Notes under the pieces: generated by a model
What the model saw: only the letters and a program-made list of their open reading frames with translations
Database searches by the model: none
What the model was told of the DNA's origin: nothing
Shown: positions 8,456-17,043 of the stretch, piece by piece
How the letters are laid out: each line of letters starts with the position of its first letter
How positions within the stretch are numbered: position 1 is the first letter of the stretch
DNA from: Paraburkholderia silviterrae
GTDB taxonomy: Bacteria > Pseudomonadota > Gammaproteobacteria > Burkholderiales > Burkholderiaceae
Direction: 5' to 3'
Assembly (NCBI RefSeq): GCF_004353915.1
Contig: NZ_SMRP01000025.1
Span: forward strand, 1-64,000
Length of the DNA stretch: 64,000 bases
Position numbers and translations under genes: made by a program

Positions 8456-10932
8456 CAGGTCGCCTCTCCGATCAGGTCGTTCACTGCGTCGAGCAGCGCT
8501 TCGTCGTGGAAGCTGCCCTTGGTGAGGTAATAGTCGGCGCCGGCGTCGAGGCCACGGCGCCGGTCGTCCTCGCGGTCCTTGTACGAGACGATCATGACCG
8601 GCACGCCGCGCTGCTGCGGATCGTTGCGGATCATCGTGACGAGCTCGATGCCATCCATGCGCGGCATGTCCACGTCGGTGATGACGAGGTCGTAGTGGCC
8701 GGTGCGCAGGGTGTTCCAGCCGTCCATGCCGTCCACGGCGACGCTCACCTGGTAGCCGCGTTTTTCGAGCAGCTTGCGCTCCAGCTCCCGCACGGTCAAG
8801 GAATCCTCGACCACGAGGATGCGCTTGCGTTCGCGCGCGGCCGCCTGGGTGCCGCGCGCCACGCCCGCGAGCTGGCCTTCGCGCACGAGGCGCGCGACCG
8901 AGGCCACGAGATCCTCCACATCGACGATCAGCGCCACGGCGCCGTCTTCGAGCAGCGCGGCGGCGGCCACGTCGCGCACCTTGCCAAGGCGCGCGTCGAG
9001 CGGCTGCACGGCAAGCGTGCGCTCGCCCGCGAAGCGGTCCACCACGATGCCGCAGAGCGCCACTTCGTGGTCGGCGCCATGGCCCGCACCGATGAGCACG
9101 ACGCACACGTCGCCCGAGCTCGCCTGCGCCCCGCTCGCGCCGAGCAACTGGCGCGCGGTGACGAGCCCGACGGGCCGCCCTTCGTAGATGATGTGCTGCT
9201 GGCCTTCGAGCATCTCGATGGCTTCGCGCGGCACACGCAGCGCGCGCCGCACGTGCGCGAGCGGGAACGCATAGGCCTCGCCTGCCACCTCGACGATCAG
9301 GCTGCGCAGCACCGAAAGCGTGAGCGGCAATTGCAGCACGAAGCGCGTGCCGCGCCCCGCCGCGCTTTCGATGCGCACGGTGCCGCGCACGGTCTTGGCG
9401 AAGTTCTGCACGGCGTCCAGACCCACGCCGCGCCCCGAGACGTCGGTCACGCGCTCGCGCATCGTGAAGCCAGGCAGCAGCAGGAACTCGAGCAGCTCGG
9501 GCTCGGACATGGCCGCCACGGCCTCGGGCTGCGCGAGGCCGCGCGCGACGATCGCGCGCCTGAGCGCCGCCAGATCGACGCCCGCGCCGTCGTCGGCCAC
9601 AGCGATCAGCAGCTTGCCCGCGCTGTGGCGCGCTTCGAGCGTGAGGCGCGCTTCTTCGGGCTTGCCGGCGCGGCGCCGCCGCTCGGGGTCTTCGACGCCG
9701 TGATCGAGCGCGTTGCGCAGCAGGTGGCCGAGCGGCGCGTCGAGCATTTCGAGGATGTCGCGGTCGACTTGAGTCGTCTCGCCCTCGATGACGAGGCGCA
9801 CGCGCTTGCCGAGCGAGCGCGCGAGATCGCGCACGATGCGCGGATACGCGTGCGCCGCGTCGCCGAACGGGCGCATGCGGCATTGCAGGGCTTCGTCGTA
9901 GAGCCGCTGCGCGAGCTGCGTGCCGCGCCGGTCGATGCGGTCGAGATCGTCGAAGCGCTCGCCAAGCTGGCGCTCGAGCGCGGCAAGCTGCTCGCGGATG
10001 CCCGCGAGCGAGGCGCGCGCCTCGGCGCCGAGCGTTTGCTCGTGGCGCTCGTGGAACTGGCCGAGCGCGGCGAGCACCTCGCCCTGCGCGCGGCGCACCC
10101 GCAGCAAGGTGTTGGCGAACGGACGCATGCGGCGCGACTCCACCAGCGATTCACCCGCCAGGCCCAACACGCGGTCGAGCGTGCCGGCGCGCACGCGCAG
10201 CATGCGGTCGCGGTCATGGGTGGCGTGGGTCGCGGAGGGTTGTGTGAACGCAGGCGGGGAAACGGGGGCGTCGGTGGCGGCTTCGGTGGCGGCTTCTGTG
10301 CCAGCGTCGCCACCGATCTCGCGGGCTAGTCCGCCGCCAGCGTCTGCGGAGGCGGATTCGCCGTACGCCGTGCCTTCGCTCCACGCCGGCGAACCCAAAC
10401 CCGGCGTGCCCGCAAGGCTCGCGGCCAGCAGCGCCTCTGCGTCCGGCAATCCGGATGGCGCCGGATCGTGCGCGCCGTGCGTGCCGCGCGCGCGCCCACC
10501 CGCCGCGCCCCGCCCCGCCTGCGCGTGTGCAGGGGCAACGGAATGCGCAGCGGCGCCAGCCAGCCGCTCGACAAAATCGTCGACGGCCTCGCGCGCGAGC
10601 GGCGGCGCCGACGCATCCCCCGCCGCCAGCAGCAGATCGATGCCCACCAGCAGCGCGTCGATGCGCGCCGCATCGATCGTCACGGCGCCGTGCTGTGCGG
10701 CGACGAAGCAATCCTCCATCGCGCTCGCCACGTCCACGGCCTCGGGCAGCCCGACGATGCGCGCCGCCCCCTTGAGCGAATGCGTCGCGCGCATGCAGGC
10801 CTCGAGCGTGGGCGCGTCGGCGGGCGTGGACTCGAGCGCGAGCAGGCCCGCCGAGAGCGTGCGCGTCTGCGTCTGCGCCTCCTCGCGAAAGAGGTCGAGC
10901 AGCGACCGGCGGCTCAGTTCGTCGTCGCTCAT
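8455..10932 (-). CDS. wspE: WspE: hybrid CheA-type histidine kinase with C-terminal receiver
   Basis: 825 residues. The N-terminal HPt (P1) domain carries the phosphorylatable His51 in ATHSLKGAAR. A low-complexity Ala/Gly/Thr linker follows (~130-250), then the dimerisation/HATPase_c domains (N box LRNALDHGVEDP, G box DDGAGVDL, G2 SGRGVGLDAV), a CheW-like P5 domain, and a receiver domain at the end (ILVVEDSLTVRELERKLL; Asp in VITDVDMPRMDG). It phosphorylates WspR and WspF. The start ATG overlaps the wspD stop by four bases (ATGA); the open frame upstream of it is wspD shadow. It matches the hybrid kinase of the Wsp system rather than a flagellar CheA because of the fused receiver and its neighbours. 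Confidence 0.94.
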   Translation of the reverse strand: MSDDELSRRSLLDLFREEAQTQTRTLSAGLLALESTPADAPTLEACMRATHSLKGAARIVGLPEAVDVASAMEDCFVAAQHGAVTIDAARIDALLVGIDLLLAAGDASAPPLAREAVDDFVERLAGAAAHSVAPAHAQAGRGAAGGRARGTHGAHDPAPSGLPDAEALLAASLAGTPGLGSPAWSEGTAYGESASADAGGGLAREIGGDAGTEAATEAATDAPVSPPAFTQPSATHATHDRDRMLRVRAGTLDRVLGLAGESLVESRRMRPFANTLLRVRRAQGEVLAALGQFHERHEQTLGAEARASLAGIREQLAALERQLGERFDDLDRIDRRGTQLAQRLYDEALQCRMRPFGDAAHAYPRIVRDLARSLGKRVRLVIEGETTQVDRDILEMLDAPLGHLLRNALDHGVEDPERRRRAGKPEEARLTLEARHSAGKLLIAVADDGAGVDLAALRRAIVARGLAQPEAVAAMSEPELLEFLLLPGFTMRERVTDVSGRGVGLDAVQNFAKTVRGTVRIESAAGRGTRFVLQLPLTLSVLRSLIVEVAGEAYAFPLAHVRRALRVPREAIEMLEGQQHIIYEGRPVGLVTARQLLGASGAQASSGDVCVVLIGAGHGADHEVALCGIVVDRFAGERTLAVQPLDARLGKVRDVAAAALLEDGAVALIVDVEDLVASVARLVREGQLAGVARGTQAAARERKRILVVEDSLTVRELERKLLEKRGYQVSVAVDGMDGWNTLRTGHYDLVITDVDMPRMDGIELVTMIRNDPQQRGVPVMIVSYKDREDDRRRGLDAGADYYLTKGSFHDEALLDAVNDLIGEAT

Positions 10933-11720
10933 CGCAGGCTCCGGGTCAGCGCGCCGAATAGCGCATCGGGATCGAGCACGCCCACCGAGCGCCCGCGCCA
11001 GGCGAACACGCCGCGCACATGGCGGCCCGCCGCGTGCGCGAGCGTGGCGGGCGCGCTCAGCAAGTCGTCCTTGCCGAAGTAGGCCACGCCTTCGACATCG
11101 TCGACGGGAAACGCCGTCGTCTCGCCGCCCCACTCGGCCACGAGCAGGCGCGGCGTGGCGGCCCGCGCGCCCGCTGCGCCCGCTGCGCCCGCGCCAGGCG
11201 TAGCGAATCTCGCTGCTGCGGCCGCCGTTGCGTCCGCGGTTACATCGATACGCAGCAGCTCGGCGAGCGAAGCCGCGAGCGTGAGCACGCCGCGCACGTT
11301 CACGACGCCGAGCACCGCGGGGCTGCGCCGGTGCGGCAACGAATGAATCGCGCGCGCCTCGCCCACATAACGCAGCGCCTGCGCGCCAAGCGCGAGCCAC
11401 TCGGCCCCCACGCGGAACACCAGCGAGCCCTCCTGGCGTGCCGCGCCCGCTTGCGCGGCACGGCCGCCCTCGGGTTCGGGCGCGCGCGCCGCGCGCTGCG
11501 CGGGACGATCGAGCATGCGCGCGGCGGCCGCCTCGAAGACGGGGCAGTTCAGGCAGCGCACATATTGTGCGAGACGTTCGCACGAGCCGTCGCCGCGCGT
11601 GCCGATGCGGTTCCAGCAATCGTCGAGCGGCGCGGCGCCCGCGCCCGATTCGTGAATCGCGTCGTGTTCGTGCTCAATTGCGTGCATGGCGTTCAGGTGC
11701 GAAAAAGTCGCGTCACGCAT
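10929..11720 (-). CDS. wspD: WspD: CheW-like coupling protein
   Basis: 263 residues. The N-terminal ~70 residues contain a short Cys pair region (RCLNCPVFEAAA), typical of WspD; the C-terminal CheW domain follows (SLVFRVGAEWLALGAQALRYVGE ... VLGVVNVRGVLTLAASL). An Ala/Gly-rich insertion (~165-190) interrupts the CheW fold at a surface loop. It links the WspA receptor to the WspE kinase, alongside WspB. The start at 11720 overlaps the wspC end by eight bases, and the stop overlaps the wspE start by four. Confidence 0.92.
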   Translation of the reverse strand: MRDATFSHLNAMHAIEHEHDAIHESGAGAAPLDDCWNRIGTRGDGSCERLAQYVRCLNCPVFEAAAARMLDRPAQRAARAPEPEGGRAAQAGAARQEGSLVFRVGAEWLALGAQALRYVGEARAIHSLPHRRSPAVLGVVNVRGVLTLAASLAELLRIDVTADATAAAAARFATPGAGAAGAAGARAATPRLLVAEWGGETTAFPVDDVEGVAYFGKDDLLSAPATLAHAAGRHVRGVFAWRGRSVGVLDPDALFGALTRSLR

Positions 11721-13443
11721 CTACACCTCCGTGGCCCGGGCTGCGCTGCGCCGCGCGTTCGGCGCGACGCATCAGGCGACGCGCGCCATCCGCGTCGCCC
11801 TGCACTTCGAGCAGCGCGGCCAGGTGCGTGAGCGCCTCGTAATGGCCGGGCTCCAGATACAGCGCCTTGCGATAGTGCTCGAGCGCAAGCGCGGCGCGGC
11901 CCTGGGCATCGGCGATCAGGCCGAGCAGATACCACGCCTCGGCGTCATGCGGCGACGCCTGCGCGACTTGCACGGCGGCGCGGGCGGCTTCGTCGAGCGC
12001 GCCGGCGTCGGCAAGGCGGCGCGCGGACGCCAGCGTAGCGGCGCCTGGCGTGGCAACGCCTGGCGTGGCCGCGCCTGGTGTAGCTGCGCCCGGGAGTGTG
12101 GCGATCGGCGGAGCGACGCCCAGCGTAGCTGCGCGCGGGAGCGTGGCGCCTCGCGGAGCAACGCCCGGCGGAGCAACGCCCTGCGTAGCTACGCCCGGCG
12201 TAACGGTGGCGCGCCCCGCTGAACCTGGCGCTACGGCACCGTGAATAGTGGCCCCCTCCACCAACGCGCCTCGCAACTGCGTGGGTGCGGCTGCACCGTT
12301 GGCCGACGCGCGCACGGTGGCCGAAGGCGCCCATAGCCCGGGGGAAGGCGCGCCGGCTGTCGCCACGCCGAGGCTGCTGCCCGCGCGCGCGGGCGCCGCA
12401 AGCGGCACGGCAGGCAACGGCCACCGCGCGTCTGACGCCACCTGTGCCGCCCCCACTGTGGGCATCGTCACACCCGGCAAACCATGCGCCCACGCGGACC
12501 GCAAGGTATCCGAAACATGCGAGCCGCGCGCGGCGCCCACGTCCGGCGCGGTGAAACCGAACGCGAGCGGAATCTGCGCCGACATCCACTCATGGCGCAT
12601 CAGGAGCCCCGTCTCTGCCGGCCCGACAAAGATCATGCCGCCATCGGCAAGCCGCGCGCGCAGCAGGCCGATCGCGCGGTCCTGCGCTTCTCGATCGAAA
12701 TAGATCAGCACGTTGCGGCAGAAGATGAAGTCGTAGCGCACGGGATGCGCCGCGAGCCAGTCGAACAGGTTCGCACGCTCGAACGACACGGCGCGCCGCA
12801 CGGCGTCGGCGAGCTGCCAGCCGTCCGGCGTCGCATGGAAATAGCGCTCGCGAAACGCCAGCGCGTCGCCGCGAAACGCGTTGCGGCCATAGACGCCGCG
12901 CGCCGCGGCCTCGATCGAGGCCGCGCTGATGTCGATGGCGTCGATGCCGAATTGCTCGTGCGCGAGGCCCGCGTCGATGAGCGCCATCGCCGCCGAATAA
13001 GGCTCCTCGCCGGTCGAGCACGGCACGCTGAGCACGCGCACGAGCTCGCCGGGCTGCGCCGCAAGGCGCTGTGCACCGCCGCGCGCGAGCGCCGCAAACG
13101 CCTCGCGCTCGCGGAAGAACCAGGTTTCGGGCACGACGAGCGCGTCGATGAGCGCCTGGCGCTCAGTGGTGTCGGTCGTGAGGCGCGCCCAGTAGGCGTC
13201 GCGCACCGCTTCGGGCAGGGCCGCGCCGCCTGCCCACTGCGCCGGCATCGCCGCTGCGCGCGATGCACGCGCGCCGTGCCGCTCGGGCGCGCCGTCCTGC
13301 GCGCCCGGCGCCACGACGAGGGCCGCGCGCGCGGCCACCGCACGAGCGAGCGCGTGGGCGCCCAGCGATTCGGCATCGATGCCGGTCTCCTGCACGAGCC
13401 AGGCGGCGAAGCGCGGGTCCACGTACTGTTGGGCGGCCATCAT
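11713..13443 (-). CDS. wspC: WspC: CheR-type chemoreceptor methyltransferase with TPR tail
   Basis: 576 residues. CheR methyltransferase domain ~20-285: substrate/SAM motifs ETWFFRE, VLSVPCSTGEEPYSAAM, YDFIFCRNVLIYFD. It uses S-adenosylmethionine to methylate glutamates of WspA. A long Ala/Gly/Pro/Thr linker (~290-460) includes twelve imperfect 15-bp repeats, and a C-terminal TPR region follows (AEAWYLLGLIADAQGRAALALEHYRKAL). The first of two tandem ATGs, at 13443, overlaps the wspB TGA (ATGA) and is chosen. The architecture CheR plus TPR is that of WspC; the linker is unusually long and repetitive. Confidence 0.93.
   Translation of the reverse strand: MMAAQQYVDPRFAAWLVQETGIDAESLGAHALARAVAARAALVVAPGAQDGAPERHGARASRAAAMPAQWAGGAALPEAVRDAYWARLTTDTTERQALIDALVVPETWFFREREAFAALARGGAQRLAAQPGELVRVLSVPCSTGEEPYSAAMALIDAGLAHEQFGIDAIDISAASIEAAARGVYGRNAFRGDALAFRERYFHATPDGWQLADAVRRAVSFERANLFDWLAAHPVRYDFIFCRNVLIYFDREAQDRAIGLLRARLADGGMIFVGPAETGLLMRHEWMSAQIPLAFGFTAPDVGAARGSHVSDTLRSAWAHGLPGVTMPTVGAAQVASDARWPLPAVPLAAPARAGSSLGVATAGAPSPGLWAPSATVRASANGAAAPTQLRGALVEGATIHGAVAPGSAGRATVTPGVATQGVAPPGVAPRGATLPRAATLGVAPPIATLPGAATPGAATPGVATPGAATLASARRLADAGALDEAARAAVQVAQASPHDAEAWYLLGLIADAQGRAALALEHYRKALYLEPGHYEALTHLAALLEVQGDADGARRLMRRAERAAQRSPGHGGVDA
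12035..12214 (-). repeat. Twelve imperfect 15-bp tandem repeats inside wspC
   Basis: Units of the type GTGGCAACGCCTGGC (plus-strand reading) run head to tail from 12035 to 12214, twelve units with drift in several positions. Read in the wspC frame they give pentapeptides of the VA(T/P)PG / GAATP kind, forming a flexible linker between the methyltransferase and TPR parts. The number of units is always a multiple of codons, so changes in copy number would keep the frame. Confidence 0.85.
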
Positions 13444-14060
13444 GGCGTGCGCCCTGCCGGTATCGAATCGCTCTGCATGGACTCGCCGGGCGCGGCCGCC
13501 TCGCGCCAGGTGGGCGGATCGGGAAAGAGCAGCGCGCGCACCCGCTCGTCGAGCAGTTGCTCGACCTTCACCCATTGCACGAAGCCGTGCGCGTCGCTCG
13601 CCACGGGGCCGAGCCAGCGCGCCTCGGGCGTCGCAATGCCGCTATCGGCGAACGCTGCGGGCGCGAGCGTCTGGGTGCGTGTCGCGCATTCGAGCAGCAG
13701 CGCGATGCGGCGCGGCCGCGCGCCATGTTCGGCCGATGCCGCAGCCATGGCCGCCGTCGTGCCCACAGTCGTGCCCGCGGTCGTGCCCGCAGTCGTGCCC
13801 AGCGTCTTGTCCAAAGCCGCCGGCGCTTTATCGTTCACGAGCACGAGCCGCGTCGACATGAGCGCGCGCGCCGGCCTGCCGAGCGCGAGCATCGCCATGT
13901 CGACGACCGGCACCGGTGCGCCCTCGTGATCGATCACGCCCGCGATATACGGCGGCGTGCCCGCGAACGCGCGCACCGGCTGCAACGGCAGCACGCGCAC
14001 GATCTCGCGGGCATCGAGCGCGTAACGTTCGCCGTCCAGCTCGAACACGAGAAACAGCAT
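13440..14060 (-). CDS. wspB: WspB: CheW-like coupling protein
   Basis: 206 residues, a single CheW domain: FLVFELDGERYALDAREIVRVLPL at the start, PYIAGVIDHEGAPVPVVDM in the second strand set. The loop between the two CheW subdomains is expanded by four GTTx repeats. It couples WspA to WspE. The first ATG is used; the TGA overlaps the wspC start. There is a 133-base gap from wspA, the only sizeable gap in this part of the operon besides wspF-wspR. Confidence 0.92.
   Translation of the reverse strand: MLFLVFELDGERYALDAREIVRVLPLQPVRAFAGTPPYIAGVIDHEGAPVPVVDMAMLALGRPARALMSTRLVLVNDKAPAALDKTLGTTAGTTAGTTVGTTAAMAAASAEHGARPRRIALLLECATRTQTLAPAAFADSGIATPEARWLGPVASDAHGFVQWVKVEQLLDERVRALLFPDPPTWREAAAPGESMQSDSIPAGRTP
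13756..13803 (-). repeat. Four 12-bp tandem repeats inside wspB
   Basis: Four head-to-tail copies of GTCGTGCCC(A/G)C(A/G) on the plus strand (last copy diverged), encoding the tetrapeptide GTT(A/V) four times in WspB. In-frame units; they lie in a surface loop of the CheW fold. Confidence 0.9.
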
Positions 14061-14193
14061 CGCGGCTCCGTTCAGTGGACCGACAAGCGGAAAACCGACA
14101 AGCGGCGGCCCGCAAAGCGGCCTCCGCCGCGGCGCGCACCTGCGCCGATCGCGCCAAGCGCGCCGCTCATGCCCCTCAAGCCTCCCACGCCCC

Positions 14194-15867
14194 TCACGCC
14201 TCGATCCTGAAACGCGACACGCCAGTGCGCAGCTCGTTGGCCACGAGCGTGAGGTTGTCGATGGCCTGCGAGGACTGGCGCAGCGACTCCGCGGTCTGCT
14301 GCGCCGCTTCGGAAAGCTGCGTGAGCGCCTGGGTGATCTGCTCGGCGCTGGTGGCCTGCGCCTGCATGCCGTCGTTGACCACCTGGAAGCGCGGCGCGAG
14401 CGTCTGCACCGCGCCGATGATCTGCGAAAGCTGCGCGCCCACTTCCTGCACGTCGTGCATGCCGCGGCGCACTTCCTCGGCGAACTTGTCCATGCCCATC
14501 ACGCCCGCCGAGACCGCCGACTGGATCTCCTTGACGGTCTGCTCGATGTCGTAGGTCGCCACCGCCGTCTGGTCGGCTAGGCGCCGGATCTCGGTGGCCA
14601 CCACGGCGAAGCCGCGCCCGTACTCGCCGGCCTTTTCCGCCTCGATGGCGGCGTTCAGCGAAAGCAGGTTGGTCTGGTCGGCGACCTTGGTGATGGTCGC
14701 CACGACCTGATTGATGCTGACGGCCTTCTCGTTGAGGATCGCGAGCTTGGCGTTGACCGAGCCCGCGGCCTCCATCACGCCGCGCATGGTGTTCTCCATA
14801 TGCGTGAGGCCGCTCTGGCTGGTGGTGGCGAGCACCGCCGACTGCTCGGCCACGGTCGCCACCTCGCCCATCGTGCGCACGAGATCGCGCGCGGTCGCGA
14901 AGATCTCGCGCGAGGTCGCGCCAATCTCGGTCGTGGTAGCCGCGGTCTCGCTCGCCGTGGCCTGCTGCTCCTTCGAGGTGGCCGCCACCTCGGCCACCGA
15001 GGTCGTCACTTGCAGCGACGACTTCTGGGCCTGGGCAACGAGGCTCGCGAGCTCGTCGCTCATGCGGTTGAAGCCGTCTTCGAGCACGCCGAACTCGTCG
15101 CGGCGGTTCAGGTGCAGACGCTGCGAAAGGTTGCCCATGCGCATCGAATCGTGCACCTCGACGAGGCGCGTCATCGGCCGCGTGATCGCGCGGTGCAGCG
15201 CATAGCCGGTCACGAGCGCCGCGAGCAGCACGACGCCGAGCGCCGTGGCCAGCGTGATCTCCGTGCCCGTGACCGAGCCGCGGATGGTCTGCGCGGAGTC
15301 GTCGGCCTGGCCGCGGTTTTCGTCGACGAGCGCGTTGGCCGCGTCTTCCACGTCGTGCCACGCCGCGCCGAGCTGCAAGAACGCCGCCTGCGCGGTGGCG
15401 CGCTGCCCGGGCAACTGCCGCGCGACGGCCATCAACTGTGGCAGATAGCGCGCATAGGCATCGTGAAAGCGTTGATAGCGCGCGCGGTCGTCGCTGCGAA
15501 ACACCGTGCTCTCGTATTGCTTGGCGTCCTGGTCGGCCTGGCTCAGGGCGACGGGCAATGAGCCAATCACGCGCGCGATGCCCGCTGCATCGGGCTCGAC
15601 AAAAGCGGCGCGCTCGACCACGTTGTAGGTCTGTCTTGCGGAGGCGCGCAGCGAGGTCGCATAGAACAGGCCCGGCACGGAATCGCGCGTGAGGCTCAAG
15701 GCCTCGTCGTCGATGGCGCGCAGGCGGCTATAGGAGATCGCGGCCATCACGAGCATCAGCACGAACAGCAAGCCGAAGCTCAAAACGATGCGCGTTCCGA
15801 GGGTGTAGCGGCCATGGGTCTGGCGCGGGAGTCCGGCTGAGCCGGAACGGGGCATGGCTGTGCTCAT
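14194..15867 (-). CDS. wspA: WspA: membrane methyl-accepting receptor for surface contact
   Basis: 557 residues. First membrane helix ~26-46 (LSFGLLFVLMLVMAAI), periplasmic four-helix-bundle sensor ~47-195, second helix ~199-220 (TALGVVLLAALVTGYAL), HAMP, then a long MCP signalling coiled coil with the conserved hairpin tip (DQTNLLSLNAAIEAEKAGEY). It is the input of the Wsp system, which in Pseudomonas and Burkholderia responds to surface growth or envelope stress. The start at 15867 (MSTAMPRSG) has a weak AAGG upstream; the frame is open to 15918, and an ATG at 15855 is also possible. It is the first gene of the operon. Confidence 0.93.
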   Translation of the reverse strand: MSTAMPRSGSAGLPRQTHGRYTLGTRIVLSFGLLFVLMLVMAAISYSRLRAIDDEALSLTRDSVPGLFYATSLRASARQTYNVVERAAFVEPDAAGIARVIGSLPVALSQADQDAKQYESTVFRSDDRARYQRFHDAYARYLPQLMAVARQLPGQRATAQAAFLQLGAAWHDVEDAANALVDENRGQADDSAQTIRGSVTGTEITLATALGVVLLAALVTGYALHRAITRPMTRLVEVHDSMRMGNLSQRLHLNRRDEFGVLEDGFNRMSDELASLVAQAQKSSLQVTTSVAEVAATSKEQQATASETAATTTEIGATSREIFATARDLVRTMGEVATVAEQSAVLATTSQSGLTHMENTMRGVMEAAGSVNAKLAILNEKAVSINQVVATITKVADQTNLLSLNAAIEAEKAGEYGRGFAVVATEIRRLADQTAVATYDIEQTVKEIQSAVSAGVMGMDKFAEEVRRGMHDVQEVGAQLSQIIGAVQTLAPRFQVVNDGMQAQATSAEQITQALTQLSEAAQQTAESLRQSSQAIDNLTLVANELRTGVSRFRIEA

Positions 15868-15944
15868 TACGCGTGGCCTTAACCGGTTGGCGAGAGAAGA
15901 CGCCCTGCGCCCGCGCAACGTGCGCGAGCGTACAGACGACGCAG

Positions 15945-15966
15945 CAAAAGCCCGTCAGCCGGGCTT
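15945..15966 (-). terminator. Rho-independent terminator after the tetR gene
   Basis: Read on the minus strand: AAGCCCG, a five-base loop, CGGGCTT, then TT. The perfect 7-bp stem with T-run lies 168 bases downstream of the tetR stop and 78 bases upstream of wspA, so it separates the two transcription units. Confidence 0.7.
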
Positions 15967-16133
15967 CCGGGGCGTAGTGTAATGCGTCCGGGCACTTTTA
16001 TGGGATGAGGGAAGAACAGGATGTGCCGCCGTGCGAGCGGCCCGACGGGAATTTCGGGATTGTTTTACGTGGTCGCGAGGGGTGGCTGGCGCCTGCGGAT
16101 ACCGGCAGCGGACGCCGCCGGCGCTCGCGAAGC

Positions 16134-16808
16134 TCAGCCGGTCTTGCGCGCGAACCGCACCACGGCGTCGACCACCATTTCGCGGTGACGCGCGCGCAGC
16201 CGGGGATGCGAGGGATCGCGCCCGAACGCCGCGCCAAAGGTGTGGCGGTTGCTCACGCGATGAAAGCACATCGAGCTGATCAGCAAGTGCAGGTCGATGG
16301 GATCGATGTCGTCGCGGAACACGCCCGCGCTCACGCCGCGCGCGAGCAGGTCCTCGATGGTGCGGATCACGCTGGCGTTGCGGCTGCGGAACGTCTTGAG
16401 CCGCTCGAGGTACTTCGCGCCATGAATGTTCTCGATCGTCACGAGGCGCACGAAGTCGCGATGGCGGTCGTGATAGTCGAAGGTGAATTCGACGAGGCGC
16501 TTCAAGCCCTCCTCGGGATCGAGCTCGTCGATATGCAGGTCCTGCTCCAGCGCCCGGATGTCGCCGTACACCTTGTCGAGCACCGCTTCGTACAGCCCTT
16601 CCTTGCTGCCGAAGTAGTAATAGAGCATGCGCTTGGTGGTGTGGGTGCGCTCGGCGATCTGGTCGACGCGCGCGCCCGCGAGACCCATGGCCGAAAACTC
16701 GGCGGTCGCGACTTCGAGAATGTTGCGCTTGGTCTGCTCCGGATCGTACTTGCGCCGGCTTTCGGATTGAGCGTCGTTGCTTTCGGCCGAAGCCGCCGGT
16801 CTTGCCAT
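16134..16808 (-). CDS. TetR/AcrR family transcriptional regulator
   Basis: 224 residues. N-terminal TetR helix-turn-helix ~25-72: ILEVATAEFSAMGLAGARVDQIAERTHTTKRMLYYYFGSKEGLY, with the family's typical YYYFGSKEGLY end. A helical ligand-binding/dimerisation domain follows. The basic start (MARPAASAESNDAQSESRRKYDPEQ) is usual for regulators of aromatic catabolism in Burkholderiales. The next genes on the same strand upstream are the MFS transporter and quinate/shikimate genes, so it is the best candidate regulator of that island, probably binding the palindrome at 20003-20016. The ligand is not known; a pathway intermediate is plausible. Confidence 0.9.
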   Translation of the reverse strand: MARPAASAESNDAQSESRRKYDPEQTKRNILEVATAEFSAMGLAGARVDQIAERTHTTKRMLYYYFGSKEGLYEAVLDKVYGDIRALEQDLHIDELDPEEGLKRLVEFTFDYHDRHRDFVRLVTIENIHGAKYLERLKTFRSRNASVIRTIEDLLARGVSAGVFRDDIDPIDLHLLISSMCFHRVSNRHTFGAAFGRDPSHPRLRARHREMVVDAVVRFARKTG

Positions 16809-16984
16809 TTTTTTGTGGAGCGCGAGTGGGAAGGAATGCCGCCGATTCTAGCATGGGCGCTGGCACGCTCCGCCGGGCCAGACGCCCGGGCCGGCGGGGC
16901 TTCAGGCTGCCCCGGGATCGCGCCCAACCCGGCACTGATCGCCCGGCGAAGCCACTGGCCGGCTGACTCGCCCACCCGCCAAAC

Positions 16985-17024
16985 CGGCGAATCGGCGAAT
17001 CGGCGAATCGGCGAATCGGCGAAT
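16985..17024. repeat. Five 8-bp tandem repeats (CGGCGAAT)
   Basis: Five perfect head-to-tail copies of CGGCGAAT in the 235-base space between tetR and the MFS gene, ending 20 bases short of the MFS stop. Non-coding on both strands as far as seen. The 8-bp unit is not a codon multiple. Confidence 0.95.
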
Positions 17025-17043
17025 CGATGGTCCAGCCGCCGCC

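Noticed and set aside
8506..10329. 607-residue plus-strand frame and similar long frames at 5928-7295 and 7082-8530
   Set aside because: Antisense to wspE, wspR and wspF; composition is the Arg/Ala/His pattern typical of GC-rich shadow frames.
6201..15867. Flagellar chemotaxis (che) operon
   Set aside because: Gene order, hybrid CheA-receiver kinase, TPR-bearing CheR and terminal GGDEF regulator define Wsp instead; no cheY/cheZ/motility genes.
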